Positions 16,018 to 25,746 are shown, counted from the stretch's first letter. The stretch: 64,000 bases of DNA from Methylotenera sp965234545 (GCA_965234545.1 OZ248348.1:682001-746000), one strand, 5' to 3'. The notes: generated by a model not told the origin, from the sequence alone. Made by a program: numbers and translations.

Positions 16018-16968
16018 TTACTTTAAGTGGTCTAAATAGCGCTCTGCATCCAAGGCTGCCATGCAGCCGCTGCCCGCGCTGGTGATGGCTTGGCGGTAGA
16101 TGTGGTCTTGCACGTCGCCCGCAGCAAACACGCCAGGCACGCTGGTGGCCGTGGCATTGCCGGCGCGACCCATTTGCGTGACGATGTAACCGCCTTCCAT
16201 GTCCAGTTGGCCAGCAAAAATATCGGTGTTGGGTTTATGGCCGATGGCAATGAACACGCCCATTAAGGCGATGTCTTTGGTGCTGCCATCGTTGACATTT
16301 TTTAGACGCATAGCGGTTACGCCGCTGTCGTCACCCAACACTTCATCAAGCGTTTGGTGGGTTTCTAAGACAATTTTACCTTCGGCCACGCGCTCGTGTA
16401 ATTTGTCGATCAAGATGGCTTCGGCTTTAAATTTATCGCGTCTGTGCACCAAGGTGACCTTGCTAGCGATGTTGGATAAATACAAGGCTTCTTCGACGGC
16501 GGTGTTGCCGCCACCAATCACCGCAACCGGTTGATTACGGTAAAAGAAGCCGTCGCAAGTGGCGCAGGCAGACACGCCTTTGCCGCTGAATTTTTCTTCG
16601 CTAGGCAGGCCCAGGTATTTGGCTGAGGCGCCGGTTGCAATGATTAAGGCATCGCATGTGTATTCGCCACTGTCGCCGACTAGGCGTATGGGTTTTTCAT
16701 TTAAATGCGTGGTGTGGATGTGATCAAACACCATTTCCGTATTGAAGCGCTCGGCATGCTTTTGAAAGCGCGCCATCAATTCAGGGCCTTGCACGCCATC
16801 GGCATCGGCAGGCCAATTGTCTACTTCGGTGGTGGTCATTAATTGACCACCTTGCGCGATACCGGTGATTAAAACGGGGTTGAGGTTGGCGCGTGCTGCG
16901 TAAACGGCAGCGGAGTAGCCGGCAGGGCCAGAACCTAAAATGAGTAATTTCGCGTGACGTGTTGCCAT
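16018..16968 (-). CDS. trxB: Thioredoxin-disulfide reductase
   Basis: NADPH- and FAD-dependent flavoenzyme that reduces thioredoxin in the cytoplasm. The FAD site LILGSGPAGYSAAVYAARA is at the N-terminus, the redox-active ACATCDG at about residues 136-142, the NADPH site VIGGGNTAVEEALYLS follows, and the C-terminal FAD motif is GVFAAGDVQD. The 316 residues are the usual length. It is divergent from ftsK across a 196-bp gap and is followed by smr. Confidence 0.97.
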   Translation of the reverse strand: MATRHAKLLILGSGPAGYSAAVYAARANLNPVLITGIAQGGQLMTTTEVDNWPADADGVQGPELMARFQKHAERFNTEMVFDHIHTTHLNEKPIRLVGDSGEYTCDALIIATGASAKYLGLPSEEKFSGKGVSACATCDGFFYRNQPVAVIGGGNTAVEEALYLSNIASKVTLVHRRDKFKAEAILIDKLHERVAEGKIVLETHQTLDEVLGDDSGVTAMRLKNVNDGSTKDIALMGVFIAIGHKPNTDIFAGQLDMEGGYIVTQMGRAGNATATSVPGVFAAGDVQDHIYRQAITSAGSGCMAALDAERYLDHLK

Positions 16969-17120
16969 GGGTTAAAACCTTTACTAAATAGCGTATAAAA
17001 AATTGGCTTGCGTTAATGCTGCAATAGAGGCAAAAAGCCGAAGAAAATTCACCTAAAAAGTCAGTAAAACGCAGTTAATGATAGATAGATATTGTATTAG
17101 CTACTAAGCGACTTTGATAC

Positions 17121-17129
17121 TGCTATAAT
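17121..17129 (+). promoter_or_regulatory. Extended -10 promoter before ftsK
   Basis: TGC-TATAAT is a perfect extended -10 element, 36 bp before the ftsK start. No good -35 hexamer stands at 16-18 bp, which extended -10 promoters can tolerate. AAGG near 17151 serves as ribosome binding site. Confidence 0.6.
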
Positions 17130-17164
17130 TAAATTTAACGACTAATTTGTAAGGTTTTACTATC

Positions 17165-19471
17165 TTGTTTTTCAAAAAAAAATCCACTCCAGTGAATGCG
17201 CGTCGCGCCGGTGAAGTCGCTGCTCCTCCAACCATCAGTAATAAATTAGTAAAAGAAGCATGGTGGCTAGGCTTGGTCTTGGCTGGCCTTTACATAGTGG
17301 TCATATTGGCCACTTACCACCGGGAAGACCCATCTTGGTCACACATGGCAGCCGAAAATGCCATCGTACAAAACGGCGGTGGCTACGTGGGTGCTTGGGT
17401 ATCGGACATGATGCTGTATCTGTTTGGTTTTTCCGCATGGTGGTGGGCAGTGTTGGCCTTTTATGCCATGTGGTTGGTCTATTTAAAACTGGAAGTGGTC
17501 GAGGGCAGCAACAAACCCTTTTTACTGTTTAATTTTATTGGCTTTGCCATATTGTTGACGGCCTCTAGCGCCTTGGAGGCGGGCCATTTAGTTAGCTTGC
17601 CTGCGTCTGTGCCGGACGAGGTCGGTGGCATGTTGGGTGTGGCCGTGGATGGCTTGTTGCGCAGCCTATTTGGCTATACCGGCTCTACCATGATGTTGTT
17701 GGCCATGTTGGTGGTCGGTTTTAGTTTATTTACCGGCTGGTCTTGGATCATGCTGACCGAAAAATTCGGTGCCGGCTTAATCAATAGCTACGAATGGGCT
17801 ATGTATAAATGGCAAGACTGGCAAGACCGTAAAGCCGGTAAAGCGGTGGAATTGGAGCGTGCTGAATTCGTTGAAACCGAGCGCAAGCGTGTGGAAACCC
17901 GCGAGCCGGTGTTTATTGAGCCGCCGGTGATTGAGATTGCCCAAAGCGCCCGTGCGCAGAAAGAGAAGCAAGCGCCGTTATTTGAAGCCTTGCCCGATTC
18001 CGCCTTGCCACCTATTCATTTGTTGGACGAGCCCACTGGCAGCGTCGAGTTGCCCGCTGCTGAAACCTTGGATTTCACCTCGCGATTGATTGAGCGCAAG
18101 CTGATGGACTTTGGCATAGAGGTTAAAGTCTTGACCGCTCAACCCGGACCGGTGATTACCCGTTTTGAATTGGAGCCGGCAGCCGGGGTAAAAGGCAGCC
18201 AAATTACCAATCTGATTAAAGATTTAGCACGGGCCTTGTCGGTGGTGAGTGTGCGTGTGGTGGAAACCATACCAGGTAAAACCTGCATGGGTTTAGAGAT
18301 ACCCAATCCTAAGCGGCAAATTGTTTACCTGTCCGAGATCATGGGCAGCCAGGCTTATGCGGACGTTAAGTCGCCCTTGGCTATCTGTCTGGGTAAAGAC
18401 ATTGCCGGCAACCCCGCGGTAGCCGATTTAGCCAAAATGCCGCATGTTTTGGTGGCCGGTACCACTGGTTCGGGTAAATCGGTGGCCATCAACGCCTTGA
18501 TTCTAAGTTGGCTATACAAGGCCGATGCCAGCCAAGTGCGTTTGATATTGATTGATCCAAAAATGTTGGAGTTATCGGTCTATGAAGGCATCCCGCATTT
18601 ATTGGCACCGGTCGTGACCGACATGCGCCAAGCCGGTAGCGCCTTAAATTGGTGTGTGGCGGAAATGGAGCGCCGCTATAAATTGATGTCCATGCTGGGT
18701 GTGCGCAACTTGGCCGGCTACAACCAAAAAATACGCGATGCCGAAAAAGCCGGTGAGAAAATTCCCCACCCATTTAGCCTAACCCCGGATGAACCAGAGC
18801 CCTTAACTGAACTGCCTTTGATTGTGGTGGTGATTGATGAACTGGCCGATTTGATGATGGTGGTGGGTAAGAAAGTGGAAGAGCTGATTGCGCGCTTAGC
18901 GCAAAAAGCCCGTGCTTCCGGCATACACTTGGTGTTGGCTACTCAACGCCCATCGGTAGACGTGATCACCGGTTTAATTAAAGCCAACGTGCCTACCCGT
19001 ATTTCATTCCAGGTTTCCAGCAAAATCGATTCACGCACTATCCTAGATCAAATGGGCGCAGAAGCTTTGCTAGGCCAAGGCGATATGCTCTATATGCCAC
19101 CGGGTACCGGTTACCCAGTGCGTATCCATGGGGCTTTTGTCTCCGATCAAGAAGTGCATAAGGTGGTGAATTACCTTAAAGCGCAAGGCGGACCAAATTA
19201 CGTGGACGGCATTTTAACCAATGAAGCGGAAGAAGGGGGGGCCGATTTTGGCGACAGCGCTGGCTCTAACGAAGTGGATCCGCTGTACGACGAAGCCGTG
19301 GCCATCGTGCTCAAAACCCGTCGCGCCAGTATTTCCGGCGTGCAGCGTCAATTGCGCATAGGCTATAACCGCGCCGCTCGTCTGATTGAAGACATGGAGC
19401 GGGCTGGCTTGGTGTCCAGCATGCAAAGCAACGGCAACCGCGAAGTCATTGCGCCTCATCACGAAGCCTAG
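17165..19471 (+). CDS. ftsK: DNA translocase FtsK
   Basis: Septal DNA pump that clears the chromosome terminus and activates XerCD at dif during division. N-terminal transmembrane helices (about residues 30-200) anchor it. A relatively short linker (about 220-300) leads to the motor domain with Walker A VAGTTGSGKSVAINAL and Walker B VVVIDELADLMMV. The C-terminal gamma winged-helix domain (about 700-765: DEAVAIVLKTRRASISGVQRQL) reads KOPS. At 768 residues it is the short-linker form usual in betaproteobacteria. The start is TTG 17165, supported by AAGG upstream and the conserved basic N-terminus. It heads ftsK-lolA-fecR-like-rarA-serS. Confidence 0.96.
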   Translation: MFFKKKSTPVNARRAGEVAAPPTISNKLVKEAWWLGLVLAGLYIVVILATYHREDPSWSHMAAENAIVQNGGGYVGAWVSDMMLYLFGFSAWWWAVLAFYAMWLVYLKLEVVEGSNKPFLLFNFIGFAILLTASSALEAGHLVSLPASVPDEVGGMLGVAVDGLLRSLFGYTGSTMMLLAMLVVGFSLFTGWSWIMLTEKFGAGLINSYEWAMYKWQDWQDRKAGKAVELERAEFVETERKRVETREPVFIEPPVIEIAQSARAQKEKQAPLFEALPDSALPPIHLLDEPTGSVELPAAETLDFTSRLIERKLMDFGIEVKVLTAQPGPVITRFELEPAAGVKGSQITNLIKDLARALSVVSVRVVETIPGKTCMGLEIPNPKRQIVYLSEIMGSQAYADVKSPLAICLGKDIAGNPAVADLAKMPHVLVAGTTGSGKSVAINALILSWLYKADASQVRLILIDPKMLELSVYEGIPHLLAPVVTDMRQAGSALNWCVAEMERRYKLMSMLGVRNLAGYNQKIRDAEKAGEKIPHPFSLTPDEPEPLTELPLIVVVIDELADLMMVVGKKVEELIARLAQKARASGIHLVLATQRPSVDVITGLIKANVPTRISFQVSSKIDSRTILDQMGAEALLGQGDMLYMPPGTGYPVRIHGAFVSDQEVHKVVNYLKAQGGPNYVDGILTNEAEEGGADFGDSAGSNEVDPLYDEAVAIVLKTRRASISGVQRQLRIGYNRAARLIEDMERAGLVSSMQSNGNREVIAPHHEA

Positions 19472-19511
19472 GCTTGCGATTCCCGACCATAGTTAAATTG
19501 AGTTTCCAGCC

Positions 19512-20132
19512 ATGCACAAATTAAACGCCAGCTTATTCTTAAGCCTGATGCTCTTGCCATTAATGGGGCTGGCAGATGGCATCAGCAGCTTGACTAAGTT
19601 TTACCAAGACACGCAAGCCATGCAAGCCGATTTTTACCAAGTGGTGACGGACAAAAGAGGCAATAAGATTCAGGAAGTATACGGTCACATGCAGTTGCAA
19701 CGCCCAAATAAATTTCGTTGGGATTACGACCGGCCTTTTGAGCAGCAAATCATCAGTGACGGCAAACAGGTATGGCTATACGACACTGAGTTGGCGCAAG
19801 TCACGGTGCGCGCCTTAAGCAATGCCTTAGGGTCCAGTCCGGCGGCATTATTGGCCGGTGAGCGTGGCATAGAGAGCAGCTTTAAGTTGGTTAATGCCTA
19901 CCGTAAAGACAAACTCGATTGGGTGAGCAGTCAGCCCAAAGACAGCGATGCCGGCTTTAGTAAAATTTCATTGGGCTTCAAGGACGACAGCCTGCAAGCC
20001 ATGGATATGCTGGACAGCTTTGGCCATCAAACCCGCATCGTCTTTAGCCAGGTTAAAGTCAATCCTAAAATGGACCCGCGCGCCTTTGTCTTTAAGGTGC
20101 CTAAGGGCATCGATGTGGTGGGGGATAAGTAG
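19512..20132 (+). CDS. lolA: Outer-membrane lipoprotein carrier protein
   Basis: Periplasmic chaperone that carries lipoproteins from LolCDE to LolB in the outer membrane. A signal peptide of about 21 residues (LFLSLMLLPLMGLADG) is followed by the LolA fold with YQDTQAMQADFYQVV and GHMQLQRPNKFRWDYDRPFEQQIISDGKQVWLYD, which are family hallmarks. The 206 residues match. The ftsK-lolA-rarA-serS order is conserved in many proteobacteria; here a secreted FecR-domain gene is inserted directly after lolA. Confidence 0.95.
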   Translation: MHKLNASLFLSLMLLPLMGLADGISSLTKFYQDTQAMQADFYQVVTDKRGNKIQEVYGHMQLQRPNKFRWDYDRPFEQQIISDGKQVWLYDTELAQVTVRALSNALGSSPAALLAGERGIESSFKLVNAYRKDKLDWVSSQPKDSDAGFSKISLGFKDDSLQAMDMLDSFGHQTRIVFSQVKVNPKMDPRAFVFKVPKGIDVVGDK

Positions 20133-20135
20133 CTG

Positions 20136-20816
20136 TTGGTCTGGCAAAAATACCTGCTGGCCGGCTTGCTGGCCTTGTTGCTGACAAGCCCTGCGCTGGC
20201 CGATGGGCAATTGACCCAGTTAACGGGCAAAGTGCGGGTGCAAAAAGCCATTGGCAGTTTGCTCGACGCAAAGAAGGGCATGGCCTTGCAGCAGGGCGAT
20301 AGCTTAATTACTGGCGACGACGGTTACGTGCGGGTGTTGATGAGCGATGGTGGGCAAATGGTACTGCGATCAAACACCGAGATTAAAATTGACGCTTACC
20401 ATTTTGAGCAAGAGCAACCCGATCAAGATCGTTTTGTTTTTTCTGCATTGAAAGGTGGCTTGCGGGCCATCACTGGCTTAATCAGCAAGCGCGGTAAGCG
20501 CGATGCCTACCAAGCCAATACGCACACGGCGACCATAGGCATACGCGGCACGGAATACGACCTACGCGTTTGCGAACCGCGGCCGGATAAAAAAAACGAT
20601 TGCGATGGCCTGGCGGAAGGGGCCTATTTGGCCGTGATGGTTGGCGCCATCGTGGTGACGAATGAGCTGGGTTACGTGGATTTAATGGCCGGCCAATTTG
20701 GTTTTGCGCCACCGAATTTACCGCCGGTAGTTCTAACGCGTGACCCAGGCGTGAGTTTTATGTTGCCAGCCGGTTTGGATGGTGAGGATGATGGGGCGCT
20801 AGAATGCAGTATTTAA
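20136..20816 (+). CDS. Secreted FecR-domain protein
   Basis: Predicted periplasmic or surface protein of 226 residues. A signal peptide (YLLAGLLALLLTSPALADG) is followed by a FecR-type domain (about residues 25-150: LTGKVRVQKAIGSLLDAKKG, GDSLITGDDGYVRVLMSDGG, TATIGIRGTEYDLRVCE). Unlike the anti-sigma FecR it has no transmembrane or cytoplasmic part and no sigma-factor or TonB gene beside it, so classical iron signalling is unlikely. The start is TTG 20136, with GGGGGAT upstream, 3 bp after the lolA stop, so it is translationally close to lolA. Two Cys flank a Lys/Asp-rich loop (CEPRPDKKNDC). The function is unknown. Confidence 0.85.
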   Translation: MVWQKYLLAGLLALLLTSPALADGQLTQLTGKVRVQKAIGSLLDAKKGMALQQGDSLITGDDGYVRVLMSDGGQMVLRSNTEIKIDAYHFEQEQPDQDRFVFSALKGGLRAITGLISKRGKRDAYQANTHTATIGIRGTEYDLRVCEPRPDKKNDCDGLAEGAYLAVMVGAIVVTNELGYVDLMAGQFGFAPPNLPPVVLTRDPGVSFMLPAGLDGEDDGALECSI

Positions 20817-20858
20817 ATCAGGGCTACAATAAGATTCAGTATAGGGTGAAAATACAAC

Positions 20859-22169
20859 ATGTCTGTTGATTTATTTGCAGCCCCTAGCCCAGTTGCACCG
20901 CTGGCTGAGCAGTTACGACCCACTACCCTAGACGAGGTGGTGGGGCAATCGCATTTATTGGCAGCCAACAAGCCGCTGCGCTTGGCTTTTCAATCCGGCA
21001 AACTGCCTTCCATGATACTGTGGGGGCCGCCGGGCGTGGGTAAAACCACCTTGGCTAGATTGATAGCCAACACCGCTGATGCCGACTTTATTCCTATTTC
21101 GGCGGTTTTATCCGGCATTAAAGACATCCGTGAGGCCGTGGAACGGGCCGAGCACGCCTTGCAACAATCCGGCCGCAAAACCATCTTGTTTGTGGACGAG
21201 GTGCACCGCTTTAATAAGGGTCAGCAAGATGCCTTTTTGCCTTATGTGGAAAGTGGCCTGATTACCTTTATCGGTGCCACCACCGAGAACCCCTCGTTTG
21301 AAGTCAACAGTGCGCTATTAAGCCGCTCGCAAGTGTTCGTCTTGAACGCCTTATCTAATGAGGAGTTAGGTATTTTGCTAGATAGGGCACAAGCTTTGGT
21401 GGCGGCTAAAGTGGATGTCAGTGCGGATGCGCGCGAGCAGATCATCTCGTATGCCGATGGCGACGCGCGCCGATTGCTGAACTTTTTAGAAGGCTTGTTT
21501 AATGCGGCGGACAGTGCCGGCATAACGGCCATCGATTTGGCCTTTTTGCAAACCACCATGGCCAGCAAAATGCGTCGCTTTGATAAGGGCGGCGAGGCAT
21601 TCTACGATCAGATTTCAGCCTTGCATAAATCGGTGCGCGGCTCCAATCCGGATGCCGCCTTGTATTGGTTTTTACGCATGCTAGATGGCGGTGCCGATCC
21701 CTTGTATTTAGGGCGACGCATAGTGCGCATGGCCATAGAAGACATCGGTTTGGCCGATCCGCGAGCGCAAAGCATGTGCTTGGAAGCTTGTCAGATTTTT
21801 GAGCGCCTGGGCACGCCTGAAGGCGAGTTGGCCTTGGCTAACGCGGTTATTTATTTGGCGGTGGCACCGAAAAGCAACGCGGCTTATCAAGCTTACAATC
21901 AAGCCAAGGCTTTTGTCGCCAACGGCGATTCCAGCCCCGTGCCTTTGCACCTAAGAAACGCGCCCACCAAACTCATGAAAGACTTGGACTACGGCAAAGC
22001 CTACCGTTATGCCCACAATGAACCGGAAGCGTATGCCGCTGGGGTGGATTATTTCCCGGACGGATTGACGCCGCCGCCATTTTATATCCCCACGCCGCGC
22101 GGCTTAGAAGGTAAAATTACGGAAAAATTAGCGCATTTGCGCGACTTGGACAAAAAAGCCAAAAAATAG
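20859..22169 (+). CDS. rarA: Replication-associated recombination protein A (RarA/MgsA)
   Basis: AAA+ ATPase of the clamp-loader family that acts at stalled replication forks and binds SSB. Walker A LWGPPGVGKTTLARLIA (about residues 50-66), Walker B LFVDEVHRFNKGQQDAFLP and sensor 1 GATTENPSFEVNSALLSRS are clear. The C-terminal tetramerisation part includes ALYWFLRMLDGGADPLYLGRR. The 436 residues are standard. It precedes serS by 48 bp, as in E. coli. Confidence 0.96.
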   Translation: MSVDLFAAPSPVAPLAEQLRPTTLDEVVGQSHLLAANKPLRLAFQSGKLPSMILWGPPGVGKTTLARLIANTADADFIPISAVLSGIKDIREAVERAEHALQQSGRKTILFVDEVHRFNKGQQDAFLPYVESGLITFIGATTENPSFEVNSALLSRSQVFVLNALSNEELGILLDRAQALVAAKVDVSADAREQIISYADGDARRLLNFLEGLFNAADSAGITAIDLAFLQTTMASKMRRFDKGGEAFYDQISALHKSVRGSNPDAALYWFLRMLDGGADPLYLGRRIVRMAIEDIGLADPRAQSMCLEACQIFERLGTPEGELALANAVIYLAVAPKSNAAYQAYNQAKAFVANGDSSPVPLHLRNAPTKLMKDLDYGKAYRYAHNEPEAYAAGVDYFPDGLTPPPFYIPTPRGLEGKITEKLAHLRDLDKKAKK

Positions 22170-22217
22170 CTCAATTGGCCGCTTAGAGGCAAGTTATACC
22201 AGTTTTAGGATCAGACT

Positions 22218-23495
22218 ATGTTAGACATACAAGCTTTACGCAACGATTTAGATGGGGTGGTGAGCGCCTTAAAAAAACGCGGTTTTGATTTTGATGCTGC
22301 CGGCTTTTTGGCCTTGGAGCAAACGCGAAAAACCGTGCAAACCCGCACCCAAGACTTGCAAGCCAAACGCAATAATGCCTCTAAATTAATCGGCATGGCC
22401 AAAGCCAAAGGCGAAGACGTGTCCGCCATCATGGCTGAAGTGGCCGGCTTGGGCGATCAGTTAAAAGCCGATGAGGCGCAATTGACTGAATTACAAGCGC
22501 AGTTGCAAGCCTTGTTATTGAACGTGCCTAACTTGCCGCACGGCAGCGTACCGGCTGGTTTATCCGAAGCCGACAACGTGGAAGTGCGTAAAGTCGGGGT
22601 GCCGCGCCAATTCGATTTTGCCGTTAAGGACCATACCGATGTTGGCACGCCGCTGGGCTTGGACTTTGATACCGGCATCAAACTGTCCGGTGCGCGCTTT
22701 ACCTTTATGCGTGGCGCGATTGCTAAATTGCACCGCGCTTTAGCGCAATTCATGCTCGACACCCAGACCGAGCAGCACGGTTACACAGAATGCTACACGC
22801 CGTACATGGTGAATGCCGATAGCTTGATCGGTACCGGCCAACTGCCTAAGTTTGAGGCCGATTTATTTAGCCTAAATCACAACGACAGCAAGTTGTATTT
22901 AATTCCCACATCGGAAGTCACCTTAACCAATACGGTGCGCGATGAGATCGTCGCCTTGGAAGCCTTGCCTATCAAACTCACTGCGCACACGCCGTGTTTC
23001 CGCTCTGAAGCCGGTTCCTACGGTCGCGATACCAAAGGCATGATACGTCAGCATCAATTTGATAAAGTTGAAATGGTGCAGATAGTCCATCCTAGTAAGA
23101 GCTATGAGGCTTTAGAAGAGATGGTAGGGCACGCCGAGCGCATATTGCAAGACTTAGGTCTGCCGTATCGCGTGGTGTCCTTATGCGTCGGTGACATGGG
23201 CTTTGGTGCAGCTAAAACCTACGATTTGGAGGTGTGGTTGCCGGCACAAAATACTTACCGTGAAATTTCCTCGGTATCGAATTGTGAAGCGTTTCAAGCG
23301 CGCCGTTTGCAAGCGCGCTTCAGAAACGAGGCGGGCAAACCGGAATTAGTGCATACCTTGAACGGTTCAGGTTTAGCGGTGGGCCGCACCTTGGTGGCAG
23401 TCTTGGAAAACTACCAAAATGCCGATGGCAGCGTGACCGTGCCGGAAGTATTACGCCCTTACATGAATAATCTGGCGGCGATTCAAGCGGCTTAA
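22218..23495 (+). CDS. serS: Seryl-tRNA synthetase
   Basis: Class II aminoacyl-tRNA synthetase that charges tRNA-Ser (and tRNA-Sec where present). An N-terminal antiparallel coiled coil (about residues 25-105) binds the long variable arm. The catalytic core has motif 2 FRSEAGSYGRDTKGMIRQHQF and motif 3 near the C-terminus, NGSGLAVGRTLVAVLEN. The 425 residues match the family. It is the last gene of the ftsK-serS run and converges with mltF after 13 bp. Confidence 0.97.
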   Translation: MLDIQALRNDLDGVVSALKKRGFDFDAAGFLALEQTRKTVQTRTQDLQAKRNNASKLIGMAKAKGEDVSAIMAEVAGLGDQLKADEAQLTELQAQLQALLLNVPNLPHGSVPAGLSEADNVEVRKVGVPRQFDFAVKDHTDVGTPLGLDFDTGIKLSGARFTFMRGAIAKLHRALAQFMLDTQTEQHGYTECYTPYMVNADSLIGTGQLPKFEADLFSLNHNDSKLYLIPTSEVTLTNTVRDEIVALEALPIKLTAHTPCFRSEAGSYGRDTKGMIRQHQFDKVEMVQIVHPSKSYEALEEMVGHAERILQDLGLPYRVVSLCVGDMGFGAAKTYDLEVWLPAQNTYREISSVSNCEAFQARRLQARFRNEAGKPELVHTLNGSGLAVGRTLVAVLENYQNADGSVTVPEVLRPYMNNLAAIQAA

Positions 23496-23508
23496 ATTAG
23501 CCCTTTTC

Positions 23509-24945
23509 TTAAGCGGCAAAGGCCAATTTAAACAGGTTTAAATCGATGCCATTTTTAGGTTGCTGGCGTTCCAATATACGCTGGTAGCTGCGCACCGATT
23601 CAACAAACACCACAGGCGCACCGCCACTGGCATAGCCGTATTTCACGGTGTTGTAGTATTCCGGATGCTTTAATAAAACCAAGGTCTTTTTAACGTCTGC
23701 CCAACTGTCAGGGTTAAGGTTTAGCCGAGCAGCCAGCACCCTGGCATCTTCAACGTGGGCATAACCTATGTTGTAGGCTGCCAAGGCCATGTAAGTGCGA
23801 TCCGGCTCGGGTATCCTATCAGGCACGGTGTCTATCAGTTTGAGCAAATATTTAGCGCCAGCCGGGATGCTTTGTTTTGGATCCAGCCTATCGGTCACGC
23901 CCATTAAATCCGCCGTTTCTTCGGTTAGCATCATCAAGCCACGCACGTTAGTGGGCGAGGTGTTGTAGGTGTCCCAATGCGATTCGCGGTAGCTCAAGGC
24001 GGCCAGCAAACGCCAATCTATGCCGGTGATGTTTTCCGCTTGTTTAAATAAGCGTTGGTATTTGGGTAGCAAGCTGTTGCAATCCTTGAGGAAAGTGCTG
24101 ACGTCCAGGGTGTTGAGTCGCTCATTGTGACCGTAATAGCGGTCCAATAAATTGCGTAAGCTGCCGTCGGCTTTAATCTTGGCAAAAAATGCCTGCACAT
24201 TGCGCACCAAGCGTGGGTCGGCATTTTTCGACATGGCCCAAGCGATGTGGTCACTAGGACCTATGTTCATGGCCACGTCTAGGTTGGGGTAATGGTTTTG
24301 CATTAAGGCGGCTAAATGGCTGTCAGCTAAGGTGAAGTCCAATAAACCATCCCCCACTTCTTCTAGTAGTGATTCGGTATTGGTTTGATTCACTTCTGTC
24401 CATTTAAGCCCAGGGTGGCTTTTTTGCAATTGCGTTAAGCGTTCTGCGTAGCTGGTGCCTTTGGGCACACTGATTTTTTTACCCGATAGCGCGTCGAGAT
24501 TCTGCGGTTTTTTATTTAATTCATTATTGAAAATAAGTTGTTGCTGGGTTTCTTGGTAGGGGATGGAAAACTGCACTTGGTGCTTGCGTAATGGCGTAAC
24601 GCTTAGGTTAGCCGCCGCAATGTGGGCTTTATTTTTTAATAAGCTGGGGATGACTTCGCTGATGCTGTTGGCTAACACAAAGCGTATCTCATGGTCTGGG
24701 TAGTAGTCGCGAACAAACATCAAGGCTAAATCGTATTCTATGCCAGCCGGTAAGTTGTCGTTGCCTAGGTAATAGGTTGTGGGGCCATTGTGTGTAACAA
24801 AGACCAATTCTTGTTTATTCGGATCGATGCGCGGCGCGATATCCACGGCATTGCGTGGCAGGTAGGCCAATAGCAAGGCAAAAGCCAGCAACAGGCATAA
24901 AAAAGCCAGGTTACGTGGTTTGCTGAAAAAGTTACCTAAGCCCAA
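23509..24945 (-). CDS. mltF: Membrane-bound lytic transglycosylase F-like protein
   Basis: Peptidoglycan lytic transglycosylase that cleaves MurNAc-GlcNAc bonds at the cell envelope. An N-terminal membrane segment or signal (FLCLLLAFALLLAYL) is followed by a solute-binding-type module (about residues 45-270: DLALMFVRDYYPDHEIRFV, VPKGTSYAERL) and a C-terminal SLT domain (about 290-450) with catalytic Glu in SYRESHWD and NVRGLMMLTEETADLMGV. The 478 residues agree with MltF. Its start overlaps the 3' end of rpiA by 10 bp, so the two are translationally coupled. Confidence 0.9.
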   Translation of the reverse strand: MGLGNFFSKPRNLAFLCLLLAFALLLAYLPRNAVDIAPRIDPNKQELVFVTHNGPTTYYLGNDNLPAGIEYDLALMFVRDYYPDHEIRFVLANSISEVIPSLLKNKAHIAAANLSVTPLRKHQVQFSIPYQETQQQLIFNNELNKKPQNLDALSGKKISVPKGTSYAERLTQLQKSHPGLKWTEVNQTNTESLLEEVGDGLLDFTLADSHLAALMQNHYPNLDVAMNIGPSDHIAWAMSKNADPRLVRNVQAFFAKIKADGSLRNLLDRYYGHNERLNTLDVSTFLKDCNSLLPKYQRLFKQAENITGIDWRLLAALSYRESHWDTYNTSPTNVRGLMMLTEETADLMGVTDRLDPKQSIPAGAKYLLKLIDTVPDRIPEPDRTYMALAAYNIGYAHVEDARVLAARLNLNPDSWADVKKTLVLLKHPEYYNTVKYGYASGGAPVVFVESVRSYQRILERQQPKNGIDLNLFKLAFAA

Positions 24946-25613
24946 TGCTCGCTAACCTTGCCGTTTTCAGCAATCAATAAGGCGTCACACAGGCCACAAA
25001 AAATGCCGTGCTCGACGACGCCAGGGACGTTGTTGATCGCTTGGTTTAAGGCGACGGCATCTTGCCTGCTCGCAAATTGCATGTCCAATACCAAGCTACC
25101 GTGTGACGTGACCCATAACCCATCTTTGTTGGTGTTGGGGCGTAGGTCGCCCACGCCACCTAAGGCTTCTAAGCTACGCTTGGCTAATTGCCAAGCATTG
25201 GGCATGACCTCTATGGGAATGGCAAATTTTTGACCTAGGTAATCCACCCGTTTGCTGGCTTCGGCTACGGCGATAAACGTTTTGGCGGCTTGCGCTAGCA
25301 ATTTCTCTTTAACCAAATCGCTGCCGCGGCCTTTCAGTAGGCATCTGTCGGGGGTGTATTCATCGGCACCGTCTACGTATAAGTCTATGCTGCTTAATTG
25401 CTCAATGGCGATGCTAGGCAATTGCAAGGAGTGGGCATAAATGGCGCTGGTCACCGAGCTGGCCACGGTGGTGATTTTTAATGCCTCTTCGCGTTGGCGT
25501 CTAGCCAATTCGGCGATGAAGTAATTGGCTGTGGAGCCAGTGCCTAAGCCCACCAGCATGCCGTTTTTAACGTGTTTTGCTGCCGCTAGGGCAACGGATT
25601 GTTTATCGTTCAC
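24936..25613 (-). CDS. rpiA: Ribose-5-phosphate isomerase A
   Basis: Interconverts ribose-5-phosphate and ribulose-5-phosphate in the pentose phosphate network; in a RuMP methylotroph this helps regenerate the formaldehyde acceptor. GLGTGSTANYF, the DGADE motif in LYVDGADEYTP, and LKGRGSDLVKEKLLA with its catalytic acid and lysine are conserved. The 225 residues are typical. It is followed with a 10-bp overlap by mltF. It is 134 bp from efp, with a terminator between, so it has its own promoter. Confidence 0.96.
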   Translation of the reverse strand: MNDKQSVALAAAKHVKNGMLVGLGTGSTANYFIAELARRQREEALKITTVASSVTSAIYAHSLQLPSIAIEQLSSIDLYVDGADEYTPDRCLLKGRGSDLVKEKLLAQAAKTFIAVAEASKRVDYLGQKFAIPIEVMPNAWQLAKRSLEALGGVGDLRPNTNKDGLWVTSHGSLVLDMQFASRQDAVALNQAINNVPGVVEHGIFCGLCDALLIAENGKVSEHWA

Positions 25614-25684
25614 GTCGCTTTATCTCCAAGCTAAAGGCTTTTTAGTTAGCGTTATGATAACGCGATTAGGCTAATTTAGGCATT

Positions 25685-25713
25685 AAAAAAGGGAGCTTGT
25701 TCGCTCCCTTTTT
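25685..25713 (-). terminator. Intrinsic terminator after efp
   Basis: AAAAAAGGGAGC-TTGTTC-GCTCCCTTTTT is a strong hairpin with runs on both sides. Read on the minus strand it ends the efp transcript 34 bp past the stop. Confidence 0.88.
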
Positions 25714-25746
25714 ATCTTCATTGCAATGTCTTTATGAAGCCTACAT

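Noticed and set aside
20136..20816. FecR-like protein as part of an iron-sensing FecIR system with the TonB receptor
   Set aside because: No ECF sigma factor is present, the protein has no membrane or anti-sigma region, and the receptor lies about 12 kb away with its own sigma-54 control.
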